Below are positions 45,424 to 54,408 of a stretch of DNA of 64,000 nucleotides, one piece after another; position 1 is the first letter of the stretch; each line of letters opens with the position of its first letter. The DNA is taken from positions 1 to 64,000 of the forward strand of contig DLHF01000058.1 in assembly GCA_002483085.1 (NCBI GenBank). The letters run 5' to 3'. The DNA comes from Ignavibacteria bacterium UBA7675 (GTDB taxonomy: Bacteria > Bacteroidota > Ignavibacteria > Kapaibacteriales > UB7675). The notes under the pieces were generated by a model, which searched no databases, was not told where the DNA came from, and was given only the letters and a program-made list of their open reading frames with translations. The position numbers were made by a program, and so were the translations under genes.

Positions 45424-47034
45424 CTATATTGGTGGAAGTCCTAATTCCTCTAAAAATTTATTATGTGTCTCTTTTGCTTTGTTAATGTCTCTGTCAAGGT
45501 CAACTAATTTTTTGTTTACCTCTTCCAGGACAATTATTTCTTCGTCTAATGATGTGCTTACATACCGTGAAATATTCAGGTTGAATTCGTTTTTCTCGAT
45601 TTCGTCCATTGTCACTCTGCGAGAGTAGAGGGTTTCTTCTTTGCGTTCTCTGTATGTGTTAACTATTTTCTCAATATGCCCAGGAAGCAGATTATTTTGT
45701 CGCTTTCCTTTTTCAAAGTGGTCAACAGCATTGATAAAGAGCACATCGTCAAACTTTTTGCATTTCTTTAATACCACAATACAAACGGGAATCCCTGTCG
45801 AGAAAAACAAGTTTGCAGGAAGTCCAATCACCGTGTCAATGTTTCCGTCCTTGAGCAATTTCGTTCTGATGCGCTCTTCAGCACCGCCTCTGAACAAAAC
45901 ACCATGTGGCAAAATGATTGCCATGGTTCCCTCTTTACTCAGGAAATGAAAACCGTGTAATAGGAAAGCAAAGTCGGCTGCCGACTTGGGAGCAAGTCCG
46001 TAACTCTTGAACCGAAAATCTTCTCCCATTGCTTCCGATGGCTCCCAACGATAGCTGAAAGGTGGATTGGCTACAACGGCGTCAAACTCCAACTTTTTCG
46101 CAGGATTCATTTCGTTCAAAATCTCCCAATCGTTGAGTAATGTGTCTCCGTGGTGAATCTCAAACTCGGTATCCTTTACTCCATGCAAGAGCATGTTCAT
46201 TCGTGCTAGGTTGTATGTTGTGATGTTCTTTTCCTGCCCGAATATTTTACCGATTGTACCACCGGCTTCGGTTATTCTCCTGCGGACATTCAGCAACAAT
46301 GAACCCGAGCCACAGGCAAAGTCTAACACTCTTTCTATCTTTTTCTTTTCCCCTTTGCTTGGATCCTGGCTGTCCAGCGTGACAATGGCAGAAAGAATGT
46401 CCGAAATCCTTTGCGGTGTATAAAACTCACCTGCCTTTTTCCCTGAACCTGCTGCAAATTGTCCGATCAGATATTCGTAGGCATCACCCAGAATGTCTTT
46501 ATCTGTAGAAAACTGGTTTATGCCTTCAGCAATTTTCTGAATAATGGTGCAGAGCTTCTTGTTCCGTTCTTCGTAGTTCCTGCCGAGTTTGTCTGAATCC
46601 AGATTGATTTCCGAAAACAAGCCTTGAAATGTACTTTCAAAGGATTGGTTCTCGATGTATTTGAAACCTTGTTGCAATGTGCGTAGTAGCTCGCTGCTTT
46701 GGGTTCTGGCAAGGTGTGCAATGCTGTTCCATAAGTGAGATGGCTCAATTACATAGTGAACCTTTCTCCGCATCTGCTTTTCGAATACTGTTATATCAGC
46801 AGGATTTTGTTCATACCAAACGGATAACGGAGTGCTGTTTCCGTTGTCGGTTAAAACAGGATAATCTTTCCCTAATTCCTTTTTTGCTGCCGCTTCGTAG
46901 TTGTCGCTCAAATAACGCAGGAACAGAAACGAAAGCATATAATCGCGAAAATCGTCTGCATTCATTGCTCCACGCAATTCGTCCGCGATTTTCCACAGTG
47001 TGTTGCCTAATTGAGTTTGTGCGGTTTGTGTCAT
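45424..47034 (-). CDS. hsdM: Type I restriction-modification DNA methyltransferase (M subunit)
   Basis: A 536-residue N6-adenine methyltransferase. It has the SAM-binding motif I (DFACGSGSLLLNV), catalytic motif IV (NPPFSYRW) and the N-terminal helical domain found in HsdM (LWKIADELRGAMNADDFRDY). With HsdS it would methylate the target sequence. It is the last gene of the operon, ten bases downstream of the PrrC-like gene. GC content here is well below that of the window's left half. Length and motifs look intact. Confidence 0.95.
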   Translation of the reverse strand: MTQTAQTQLGNTLWKIADELRGAMNADDFRDYMLSFLFLRYLSDNYEAAAKKELGKDYPVLTDNGNSTPLSVWYEQNPADITVFEKQMRRKVHYVIEPSHLWNSIAHLARTQSSELLRTLQQGFKYIENQSFESTFQGLFSEINLDSDKLGRNYEERNKKLCTIIQKIAEGINQFSTDKDILGDAYEYLIGQFAAGSGKKAGEFYTPQRISDILSAIVTLDSQDPSKGEKKKIERVLDFACGSGSLLLNVRRRITEAGGTIGKIFGQEKNITTYNLARMNMLLHGVKDTEFEIHHGDTLLNDWEILNEMNPAKKLEFDAVVANPPFSYRWEPSEAMGEDFRFKSYGLAPKSAADFAFLLHGFHFLSKEGTMAIILPHGVLFRGGAEERIRTKLLKDGNIDTVIGLPANLFFSTGIPVCIVVLKKCKKFDDVLFINAVDHFEKGKRQNNLLPGHIEKIVNTYRERKEETLYSRRVTMDEIEKNEFNLNISRYVSTSLDEEIIVLEEVNKKLVDLDRDINKAKETHNKFLEELGLPPI

Positions 47035-47044
47035 GTAAATTTCT

Positions 47045-48172
47045 TTATGCGAATATTTCAGGTAATTGAAATGTATGTTTATCCAAAAATGCTTTTAATA
47101 TTCTCTTGAATAAGTCTTTGTTATCCGGATTCATTTCAACGGGCTGGTAAATGGAATATTGGCCATGACTCAGCAAGTTTAAGGCTCGTGAAAAAAGAAC
47201 TTCGTCTTCAATGTCATAGATGCATTTGGAGAAGTCGTTGAAGCCGAAAAAAGTAGAAGTCTTTTCCAATACACTTCGGAGTATGTTGAAATGATACGTA
47301 TGTATTTTTCCTGTTTCTGATGCCTTCTTTAGCTCTGCCAGCAAAGCAATATGATGAAAGAAGGGGGTGTCGTTAGTTGCTTGAAGTATGTAGCCTTCTG
47401 TGCCATTTTTATGAAGAAAATGACTCTTGAGATCGGTTTTTCTTAGCTCATTGTGCATCACATTAAAGAAAAGGGCGTGGTGTGAAGAAATAACTACCTT
47501 TACCTTGTTTTTTCCTCTTTTAAGTAATCGAGCCAGATCGCAGGCTACTGCAATTGCGTTGTTGTCGTCCAGTGAGGAAATAGGATCATCAATGTAAATG
47601 TACTTTATACGCTCATAGGATTCATCACCGTCAATGACTAACTCAATAAGCGTGAGAAAAATGCACCAGATAAAAATATTCTCTTCCCCTCTTGAAATCT
47701 TTATGTTCGACTGATCAATGCGTTCAGGCTCTTCAGACCCTAGTCTAAATTTGGGATTCTTCACCTGTTTCTTAAAAGAAATAGTTCCTTTTATAAAATC
47801 GAGGTCAAAATTAAAGTCGGCGTAGCGCTCTAAATGGCTGAAAATCTTTTCATCTAAAGCCAGCTCCTTGAACCCATCAAAAAAAGTAGAATTTTTATTG
47901 ATAATTACATGTCTTTCTGTATCATTTTCAAGATCGTTGTTCCAGTGAAAAAGGTCTTCTGTATAAGCATTGTAATACAAGGTGTCAGATGTTGGATCTT
48001 TTTTTCGCTTCTTGCTAAGGTCTTTAAACTCCATGGAAAGGCGTGTTTTTCCCGTCCCATTATATGCATAGAGTAGCACGAAGTGATTCTCATTCAGGTC
48101 ATCTCGCAACCTTGTTGCAACCTTTTTAAGTGTTGAGTATTTCTGTAGTTTTATCTTCCCACTCATAGTCAC
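47045..48172 (-). CDS. prrC: PrrC-like anticodon nuclease (ATPase plus ACNase domain)
   Basis: A 375-residue protein, close to the 396 of E. coli PrrC. The ABC-type ATPase half has LLYAYNGTGKTRLS (33-46), a signature-like ISRGEENIFIW (159-169), Walker B YIYIDDPISSLDD (191-203) and an H-loop ISSHH. The C-terminal part has Arg299, Glu303 and His336. Arg and Glu have the four-residue spacing of the PrrC catalytic triad, and the His is one residue further out than in E. coli (33 rather than 32). PrrC cuts the tRNA-Lys anticodon loop when phage disarms the associated type I enzyme and is otherwise kept latent by it. The gene sits inside the hsd operon and overlaps hsdS by four bases, as expected. 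The assignment rests on motifs, not on an alignment. Confidence 0.8.
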   Translation of the reverse strand: MTMSGKIKLQKYSTLKKVATRLRDDLNENHFVLLYAYNGTGKTRLSMEFKDLSKKRKKDPTSDTLYYNAYTEDLFHWNNDLENDTERHVIINKNSTFFDGFKELALDEKIFSHLERYADFNFDLDFIKGTISFKKQVKNPKFRLGSEEPERIDQSNIKISRGEENIFIWCIFLTLIELVIDGDESYERIKYIYIDDPISSLDDNNAIAVACDLARLLKRGKNKVKVVISSHHALFFNVMHNELRKTDLKSHFLHKNGTEGYILQATNDTPFFHHIALLAELKKASETGKIHTYHFNILRSVLEKTSTFFGFNDFSKCIYDIEDEVLFSRALNLLSHGQYSIYQPVEMNPDNKDLFKRILKAFLDKHTFQLPEIFA

Positions 48173-49359
48173 TCACTTGTTTGGGGGAATAAGCCCTGCA
48201 ACAACCCCTTTTTGTGAAGTTTCAGGGCTTCCACTTTTTGGCTTTGGGCATTGATAAGTCCATCTATCGAAGAAAGTGTTTCGGCAATTTTATGTTGTTC
48301 TTCAATAGATTTGGGAATTGTCAATTCAACTTTTTCAAGATTTGTTACAGACAATCCAGGTTGAGCCTGTCCAGTGGCATATTGATTCAGATTTAAATAA
48401 CCTAACATATAATATAGCCAAACTTTATCAGCATACTTTTCCGGTGTGACAACAACAGCATGCTCGGTTGCGTGAAATGTTCCGTCTGCTAAAGTCACAT
48501 TTCCGCAAAGGGCTCCTTGTCTTCCAATAAGTGAATATCTTCCCACATGTGTAAACGATTTTGTATAGCCACGTAATCCATTGCCACCATAGCATGAAAA
48601 TAGATGCTCTGAATAATTTTCCTTTATTTCGGAAGCACTTACAAATTTACCAGCTTGCATCTTGCATATTTCCCCTAATTCTTTCTTCAACCATTCACCA
48701 CTACCCTCAAACTCCTTAAACCGCAACTTCGGCACCTTTTCTCCTGCCTGCGGGAAAAGATTTTGCAGCAGCCCTTTTTTGTGTTCTTTGAGCACTATCA
48801 GCTTTTGGCTCTCGGCTGTGATGACTTCGTCTAATGAAGAAAGGCAGGAGGCGATTTTTTGTTGTTCGGCTTTTTCTTTGGGGAATGTGACTAAATATCC
48901 TTTAATAGAATCTTTGTCACCTCTTGGCATTTTCACCCCTTCCGCACCTTTCATTATATAACTGATAAAGGCATCATTTTTTAATAAGGAAGAAAGAAAT
49001 GAATTAGAAACAACTGAATTAGCACGAATCGCTATAACATCATTTGAACACGCCCCATCTTTATCTGCAAACCAAACCTTCTTCAAGTACGGACGAATGT
49101 TTGAAATTAGAACATCTCCCTTTTTGTATTTGGTGAAATTTCCAAAAGAAGGAAGTTTTGATGCAAAAGTAACACCAGCATAATCAGGTAATAAATTCTC
49201 AGTGCTTATGTAAGAATTTATTGAAAGGGTTTCTAATGGCGTTTTTTCATTTACAAAAATTGCGACTTGTTCCAATACGTTCCTTTCCCACTTGCCACTA
49301 CCCTCAAACTCAGGAAACCTCAGCTTCGGCACCAATTTATTTTCGTTATTCTTACTCAT
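48169..49359 (-). CDS. hsdS: Type I restriction-modification specificity subunit
   Basis: A 396-residue protein with two target-recognition domains and two conserved helical regions. The half-repeats are visible: VPKLRFPEFEGSGKWERNVL against VPKLRFKEFEGSGEWLKKEL at the start of each half, and EEQHKIAETLSSIDGLINAQ against EQQKIASCLSSLDEVITAES at the end. Each half would read one half of a bipartite DNA site. The start overlaps the stop of the GIY-YIG gene (ATGAGTAA arrangement), and the stop overlaps the start of the PrrC-like gene. The recognition sequence cannot be predicted here. Confidence 0.93.
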   Translation of the reverse strand: MSKNNENKLVPKLRFPEFEGSGKWERNVLEQVAIFVNEKTPLETLSINSYISTENLLPDYAGVTFASKLPSFGNFTKYKKGDVLISNIRPYLKKVWFADKDGACSNDVIAIRANSVVSNSFLSSLLKNDAFISYIMKGAEGVKMPRGDKDSIKGYLVTFPKEKAEQQKIASCLSSLDEVITAESQKLIVLKEHKKGLLQNLFPQAGEKVPKLRFKEFEGSGEWLKKELGEICKMQAGKFVSASEIKENYSEHLFSCYGGNGLRGYTKSFTHVGRYSLIGRQGALCGNVTLADGTFHATEHAVVVTPEKYADKVWLYYMLGYLNLNQYATGQAQPGLSVTNLEKVELTIPKSIEEQHKIAETLSSIDGLINAQSQKVEALKLHKKGLLQGLFPQTSE

Positions 49360-49396
49360 ACGCTTTCAGTCCTGATATTTCCCGTCCTTCAGTTTG
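49352..49396 (-). repeat. Direct repeat, left copy of the hsdR/hsdS junction
   Basis: 45 bases covering the last codons of the GIY-YIG gene and the hsdS start. They match 49779-49823 at 41 of 45 positions. Both copies encode EGREISGLKAYE, followed by a stop that overlaps the next start as ATGAGTAA. Confidence 0.85.
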
Positions 49397-49786
49397 ACTA
49401 TGTATTGTGCTGCCTGAGCGCAGTCGAAGGCAGCGTGTGGAATCATGCTCCGGTTGTTGAGCAGAGCCGAAAGAACCATTTCTGTAATTTTTATAATGTG
49501 TTTCATTCCTGCATTCAGCCAATTCGTGCAGTTTTTGGGGCATCCCGTTTATTAATGCCTCTTTCTTTTTCCGACTCCAGCCCTGCACTTGTTTTTCACG
49601 ATAAAAAGCTTCATCAATTCTTTGAAATTCTTCAAAATACACCAACTTAACGGGCAAATGCTTTTTTGTATGATTGGCTCCTTTTCCGGACTGATGTTGT
49701 GCCAACCGCAATCTCAAATTATTGGTACTCCCGGTATAGTAACTGCCATCAGCACATTCCAATATGTACATCCATCCTTTACTCAT
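49352..49786 (-). CDS. GIY-YIG nuclease-domain protein inserted between hsdR and hsdS
   Basis: A 144-residue protein. Residues 1-80 are a single-domain GIY-YIG endonuclease of the UPF0213/YhbQ type (WMYILECADGSYYTGSTNN, later AFYREKQVQGWSRKKKEAL). The last 60 residues do not belong to that fold. They include translated repeat DNA with two copies of TGAGC-N2-AG-N-CGAA (from 49415 and 49458) and end in EGREISGLKAYE, the same end as HsdR. The gene is flanked by 45-bp direct repeats of the hsdR/hsdS junction, so it looks inserted, using one junction copy as its start and the other as its end. It may be a mobile gene with no role in restriction. Confidence 0.85.
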   Translation of the reverse strand: MSKGWMYILECADGSYYTGSTNNLRLRLAQHQSGKGANHTKKHLPVKLVYFEEFQRIDEAFYREKQVQGWSRKKKEALINGMPQKLHELAECRNETHYKNYRNGSFGSAQQPEHDSTRCLRLRSGSTIHSQTEGREISGLKAYE

Positions 49787-49823
49787 ACGCTTTCAGCCCT
49801 GATATTTCCCGCCCTTCGGCTTG
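49779..49823 (-). repeat. Direct repeat, right copy of the hsdR/hsdS junction
   Basis: The partner of 49352-49396. It contains the end of hsdR and the start of the GIY-YIG gene. The four differences all fall within the coding tail and change only one residue (EGREI is preceded by Ala here and Thr there). Confidence 0.85.
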
Positions 49824-52736
49824 TTTTTTTAATAATGGTGTCAAGTCCTCCATCAATGCCGTTTCCCGTTTGGCTCGTTCTTTCCAGCCCTGATCAAACG
49901 GTGCAAAAAGGTCACTTAATTTCTCCGCATCAAAAATCATTCGGCTGATGATGTCCTCTGTGAATTGTTGCAGTACTGAAACCTCCAAGCCGTTTCTCTC
50001 CGCAATATTGGCTAACTCTCCGGCTACTTTCACTGCTTTAAATTTCTGATAGCCATCCTTTATTTCCTGCTCATTCAAGCCCTTGCCGACTTCCAAGTTG
50101 TTGATATAGTCAATAATGTCTTCCTGTTCATCCATCAGGTTGGCAGTGCTGCTCAGCACACCAATCAATTGCTCCCGGGTCATTTTCTGCTTTTGGGATG
50201 TGCCTTGTGTGTATCTGGCAATCAGGTTCATGATGTAGTCATAATCCACCACAGCAGAAGCAAACAGCACAAACTCAAAGTCGAGTTGCTGAATGTCTTC
50301 AGGGGGTTGTTCGCCTTTTTTCTGTTGATCTTCCTTGAGTTTCCGGGCAGTTTCCAGATACGAGCTGCGGAATGAGCGCAACTGATCTTCGGGCATCAGC
50401 TCTTCAATTTTTGCTTTTTGCTCTTCGTCCAGATCGGTGTATTGATCGAGCTGTGTTTTCAGCCGTTGCACTTCTTTAAAGCGATTGATAAACTCTGCGC
50501 GGTCTGAATCACCTTTAATATTGTACACCTCCTGCGGTTCTGCCACTATGTTTTTGTCCTTCATCCATTTTTCCATCGCCTTTACCGCCTCCTGATAGCT
50601 CTCTATTACTTTCGTGGCAGGATCAACCAACCAGATTTCTTTGGCTCGTCCGGTATCTTCTCCGCTGAACAGGGCAATGGCTCTGTCCACTTCGTCTTGC
50701 TGTTGCCTGAACTCAAGAATATTTCCATAAGGTTTTGTGTCGTTCAGAATACGATTAGTGCGGCTGAATGCCTGAATCAATCCGTGGAATTTCAGATTCT
50801 TATCCACATACAACGTGTTCAGGTATTTGGAATCAAAACCAGTCAGCAACATATCTACCACAATCACAATATCTATTTTGTTTTTGTGCGGATAGTCGGC
50901 ATTGCTGTATTTCTGATCTTTGATGCGTTGCTGCACATCCTGATAATACAGGTCAAACTCGTTGATGCTGTGATTCGTGTTGTATTGCTGGTTGTAATCG
51001 GCAATAATGGCTTGCAGGGCTTCCTTCTTTTTTTGAGGTTCAACTTTATTGTCTTCTTTCTCTTGCTGCACATCTTCCTGCAACTGCTGCACATCTTTAT
51101 TCCCCTCGGCAGGTGGAGAAAACACACAAGCAATATTTAAAGGAATGTAGCTTTCATCTTCCTCGATTTTCTTTGCCTGAATTTTTTTGAACAGGTCGTA
51201 GTATTCAATGGCATCATTGATAGAAGCCGTTGCCAGCAGAGCGTTAAAGCGTTTGCTGTGTGTCGCTGCATCGTGCTTCTTGACAATTGAATTGACAACT
51301 GCCGTTTTGTGCTGTATGCTGCCAGTGGTGAAATTTTGCTCGGGTTTGAAATAGTCAATATGAAAACGTAATACATTTCTATCATCAATGGCATGAGTAA
51401 TGGTGTAGGCGTGTAACCGCTGTTGAAAAATGTCTTTGGTGGTTACATACGAACCATCTCTTCCGTCAATTTGCCTATAAGTGGCGTTATCGTCAAAAAT
51501 GGGTGTGCCAGTAAATCCAAATAGCTGGGCATTCGGGAAAAACTCCTTGATGGCTTTATGATTTTCGCCAAACTGAGAACGGTGGCACTCGTCAAAAATG
51601 AAAACGATGCGTTTGTTGCGAAGGGGTTCGAGACGTCCCTTGTAGTTGCTTTTGTTCGAGTCTAAAGCAAGTCCAAGCTTCTGAATAGTGGTAACAATTA
51701 CTTTATTCGCATAATCGTCCGAGAGCATTCGCCTCACTAATGTTTCGGTATTGGTGTTTTCCTCAACGCACCCTTCCTGGAATTTATTGAACTCCTCACG
51801 GGTTTGGCGGTCAAGGTCTTTGCGATCAACTACAAACAAACATTTTTCAATGTCGGGATTGTCCTTGAGCAGGGTAGAGGCTTTAAAAGAAGTCAGCGTT
51901 TTTCCGCTTCCCGTAGTGTGCCAAACGTAGCCGTTGCCTCTGTTTTGGTGAATGCAGTCAACAATAGCTTTTACTGCATAAATCTGATAAGGTCGCATCA
52001 CCATGAGTTTCTGCTCACTTGCCACCAAAACCATGTATTTACTTATCATTTGGCTAATGGTGCATTTGCTCAGAAACTTCTCAGAGAAGTCGTCTATATG
52101 AGTGATTTTTTTGTTGTCCTCACTTGCAAACTGGTAAACGGGTAAAAACTGTTCATCTGCATTAAAACTGAAATGCGAAGGGTTGTTGTTGGCGAAGTAG
52201 TATGTATTGCTGCGGTTTGTCACAATAAAAAGCTGCATGAAACAAAGCAGCGAATTAGTGTAACCATTGCCAAGATCGCTTTTATAGTCCACAATTTGCT
52301 GCATAGCTCTGCGTGGACTTACTTGAAGTGTTTTCAATTCAATCTGCACTACCGGAATACCGTTAATCAATAAAATGACATCGTAACGGTGGTTGCTGTT
52401 CTCCGTATCTATCCGAAGCTGGCTAATGACTTCAAAATCATTTTTACACCATTCCTTGATATTTACCAGCGTATAGTGTAAAGGCGTTCCATCCTCACGG
52501 GTAAAAGTGTTGATTTCCCGAAGGCGTTTTGAAGAGGCATAAACGTCAGAATTAATAATCTCGTCCCGCAGTCTTGCAAATTCGGAATCTATGAGGTTCA
52601 CCCGATTGAGCACCTGAAACTTTTTCCGGAAATTTTTTTCGAGAGTATTTCTGTCGCGTATATCAGGCCTGAACGTATATTTCAGATCAGATAATTTTTT
52701 AATTAAGCTTTGTTCTATTTGAGCTTCATTAGTCAT
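49779..52736 (-). CDS. hsdR: Type I restriction endonuclease R subunit
   Basis: A 985-residue motor-nuclease. The N-terminal part has the PD-(D/E)XK-type nuclease strand (PVVQIELKT) after RYDVILLINGI. The two helicase domains show HTTGSGKTLT (motif I), FIFDECHRSQFG (motif II), FGFTGTPI (motif III) and VDMLLTGFDSKYLNTLYVD with AFSRTNR (motifs V-VI). The C-terminal helical region contacts HsdM/HsdS. It translocates and cuts unmethylated DNA. It is the first gene of the operon and has a Bacteroidota-like -7 box (TAACTTTG, 52760-52753) close to the start, though no good -33 box at standard spacing. The gene looks full-length. Confidence 0.95.
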   Translation of the reverse strand: MTNEAQIEQSLIKKLSDLKYTFRPDIRDRNTLEKNFRKKFQVLNRVNLIDSEFARLRDEIINSDVYASSKRLREINTFTREDGTPLHYTLVNIKEWCKNDFEVISQLRIDTENSNHRYDVILLINGIPVVQIELKTLQVSPRRAMQQIVDYKSDLGNGYTNSLLCFMQLFIVTNRSNTYYFANNNPSHFSFNADEQFLPVYQFASEDNKKITHIDDFSEKFLSKCTISQMISKYMVLVASEQKLMVMRPYQIYAVKAIVDCIHQNRGNGYVWHTTGSGKTLTSFKASTLLKDNPDIEKCLFVVDRKDLDRQTREEFNKFQEGCVEENTNTETLVRRMLSDDYANKVIVTTIQKLGLALDSNKSNYKGRLEPLRNKRIVFIFDECHRSQFGENHKAIKEFFPNAQLFGFTGTPIFDDNATYRQIDGRDGSYVTTKDIFQQRLHAYTITHAIDDRNVLRFHIDYFKPEQNFTTGSIQHKTAVVNSIVKKHDAATHSKRFNALLATASINDAIEYYDLFKKIQAKKIEEDESYIPLNIACVFSPPAEGNKDVQQLQEDVQQEKEDNKVEPQKKKEALQAIIADYNQQYNTNHSINEFDLYYQDVQQRIKDQKYSNADYPHKNKIDIVIVVDMLLTGFDSKYLNTLYVDKNLKFHGLIQAFSRTNRILNDTKPYGNILEFRQQQDEVDRAIALFSGEDTGRAKEIWLVDPATKVIESYQEAVKAMEKWMKDKNIVAEPQEVYNIKGDSDRAEFINRFKEVQRLKTQLDQYTDLDEEQKAKIEELMPEDQLRSFRSSYLETARKLKEDQQKKGEQPPEDIQQLDFEFVLFASAVVDYDYIMNLIARYTQGTSQKQKMTREQLIGVLSSTANLMDEQEDIIDYINNLEVGKGLNEQEIKDGYQKFKAVKVAGELANIAERNGLEVSVLQQFTEDIISRMIFDAEKLSDLFAPFDQGWKERAKRETALMEDLTPLLKKQAEGREISGLKAYE

Positions 52737-53795
52737 TGTAATCTGTATTGGTCAAAGTTACTTGTCATCATCTTAATTAGTCTTCGCGGTGGCAAAAGGG
52801 GATAAAAAGCAAAATGTCGACAATAAGTGTCGACTTGCTCATTGTCCGCTTAAAATATGGTCTGTATGTTGTCCAACTGCCAAAAGAGTTCGCCTTGTGT
52901 TGATGTTTAATTTTTAGTCGTCTGTTTTATGCTTGCACTATTCTCATCCACTTGCAGGCAACGGTTTTCAGCTACCCGTAGGTGGTAATTTAGAAGAAAT
53001 TCACTGTCAATAAGGCACGGACGTTGGTAATAGGTCGAGGAACGCAATGAAAGTTTGCCTGCCCGTTACCTAAAAGTCGTTAAGGATGTCGTTCAATTGG
53101 CTGTAACAATTGATTCTGCACAATCTAAAAAAAATCCTCACATTGCAAAGCAAAAAGCAGCCTTGAGCTACTCTTGGGATTAAGACTATATAGTACACCA
53201 GTTTGGACAGTTTATTGAAAAAGGGAGCCGGGGTATAAGCAATACAAAGGAAGGAAGAACATCCGATCCCGATTTCCAGCAAGAAGAGCAGAGCTGTTAT
53301 AGTTCTACCGGATGTCCAGATACGGCGTTCAACTCAATTTGTTAGACCTCAAGGTTAGTTGTACAACTTATAGGACGCAGTGGGATACACTTCTTCCCGG
53401 GACTCAAAATACGGCTTTTTTCGTTTGTTGTGCAGGCCGAGGTTACCTTTCTCCGCAGATGATAATTTTTGTAGGACTCACTGAGCCCATCAACAGCACA
53501 TCGGGTATACAACTCAACCAATATCTCATGATGCTTGAATATCAGCACAAGTCTCGACTATTATAACTCCTGGGCGGCTATCTACCTCATAATTCTTTGG
53601 CAACCGCAGGCCAACAATCCACAACCTTTTGGAAATGTCTCCATCTTATCGAAAATGAGGGGGAAGAGTATCCACGGTATTGGCATATATGGGTAGCTGA
53701 ACTGCATTGGCAGCGCCAGAGAGTTGACGTTCTGCTTCGGCTTTCACAGTACCCCGGCGGATTATATATATCAAACTTGGTCGCGTAATTTTCTA
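52737..53795. other. AT-rich gap between hsdR and the marR gene
   Basis: More than 1 kb without a convincing gene. Several short frames exist, including one of 63 codons ending at 53788 on the plus strand, but none is recognised or has a good start. The stretch may hold worn remains of an earlier insertion. No terminal inverted repeats, tRNA or attachment-like repeats were noticed. Confidence 0.4.
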
Positions 53796-53836
53796 TTCCA
53801 AAATTTGGAAATATTCTCAAAATGTATTTATCTTTG
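53796..53836 (+). promoter_or_regulatory. Promoter with overlapping palindromic operator for the marR gene
   Basis: TTCCAAA-A-TTTGGAA (53796-53810) is a perfect palindrome of the kind MarR proteins bind. Its TTTG (53804-53807) lies 21 bases upstream of TATCTTTG (53829-53836), which fits the Bacteroidota promoter pattern TTTG / TAnnTTTG. A bound repressor would cover the -33 element, so autoregulation is likely. Confidence 0.6.
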
Positions 53837-53871
53837 AAACTAAGATATTTGCAAATCAAGATATTGAGCAG

Positions 53872-54354
53872 GTGTGCCAAGTGGATCAAGAAATAGTTAA
53901 TAAGATTAGGAAAATAGTGCAATCCTATTCATACACTTCTATTCAGATGCATGAGACCATTGGCCGAAAGGCTGGCCTTTCCGGCACTGACCATAAATAC
54001 TTGGGTTTTTTAATTGAAAAGGGGCAAATGACAGCCGGTGAATTTTCTGCTTTAACTGGTCTAACTACAGGCGCTGTTACTGGCCTCATAGACAGGCTTG
54101 AGAAGAAGAAATTAGTGAAAAGAAAATTTGACAAGGAAGATAGGCGAAAGGTCATTATTGTGCCAAATACAGAAAAAATAATGTCGCTATTTGTGCCTCT
54201 GTACAAAGAGTTTCGAAGAAAATCGGAAGACCTGATTGCCTCTTTTTCAGTTGAGGAAATCAATGTAATTGAAGCTTATTTTTTAAAATCCATCCAGATA
54301 ATGAATGAAACTATTAGTGAAGAGCAAAGTGTAGATCAAGTTAAACGCCAATAA
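53872..54354 (+). CDS. MarR-family transcriptional regulator
   Basis: A 160-residue winged-helix protein with the usual MarR layout: dimerisation helices at both ends and a central DNA-binding region (MTAGEFSALTGLTTGAVTGLIDRLEKKKLVKR) followed by the beta wing with DKEDRRKV. Only fragments of that region are needed to recognise it. The start is a GTG (53872, or 53881 a few codons later). It lies 54 bases upstream of the Rph-like gene in the same direction and behind a palindrome overlapping the promoter. It probably represses both genes until a ligand binds. Confidence 0.9.
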   Translation: MCQVDQEIVNKIRKIVQSYSYTSIQMHETIGRKAGLSGTDHKYLGFLIEKGQMTAGEFSALTGLTTGAVTGLIDRLEKKKLVKRKFDKEDRRKVIIVPNTEKIMSLFVPLYKEFRRKSEDLIASFSVEEINVIEAYFLKSIQIMNETISEEQSVDQVKRQ

Positions 54355-54408
54355 TATACACCGCGCATTGGCATATTTATCTAACCAAATAAAGGTTCAA
54401 CACAACAT

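Noticed and set aside
53587..53788. A 63-codon plus-strand frame upstream of the marR gene.
   Set aside because: There is no recognisable family and no ribosome-binding site, and the frame runs into the marR promoter region. It may be a decayed fragment, but nothing supports it as a gene.
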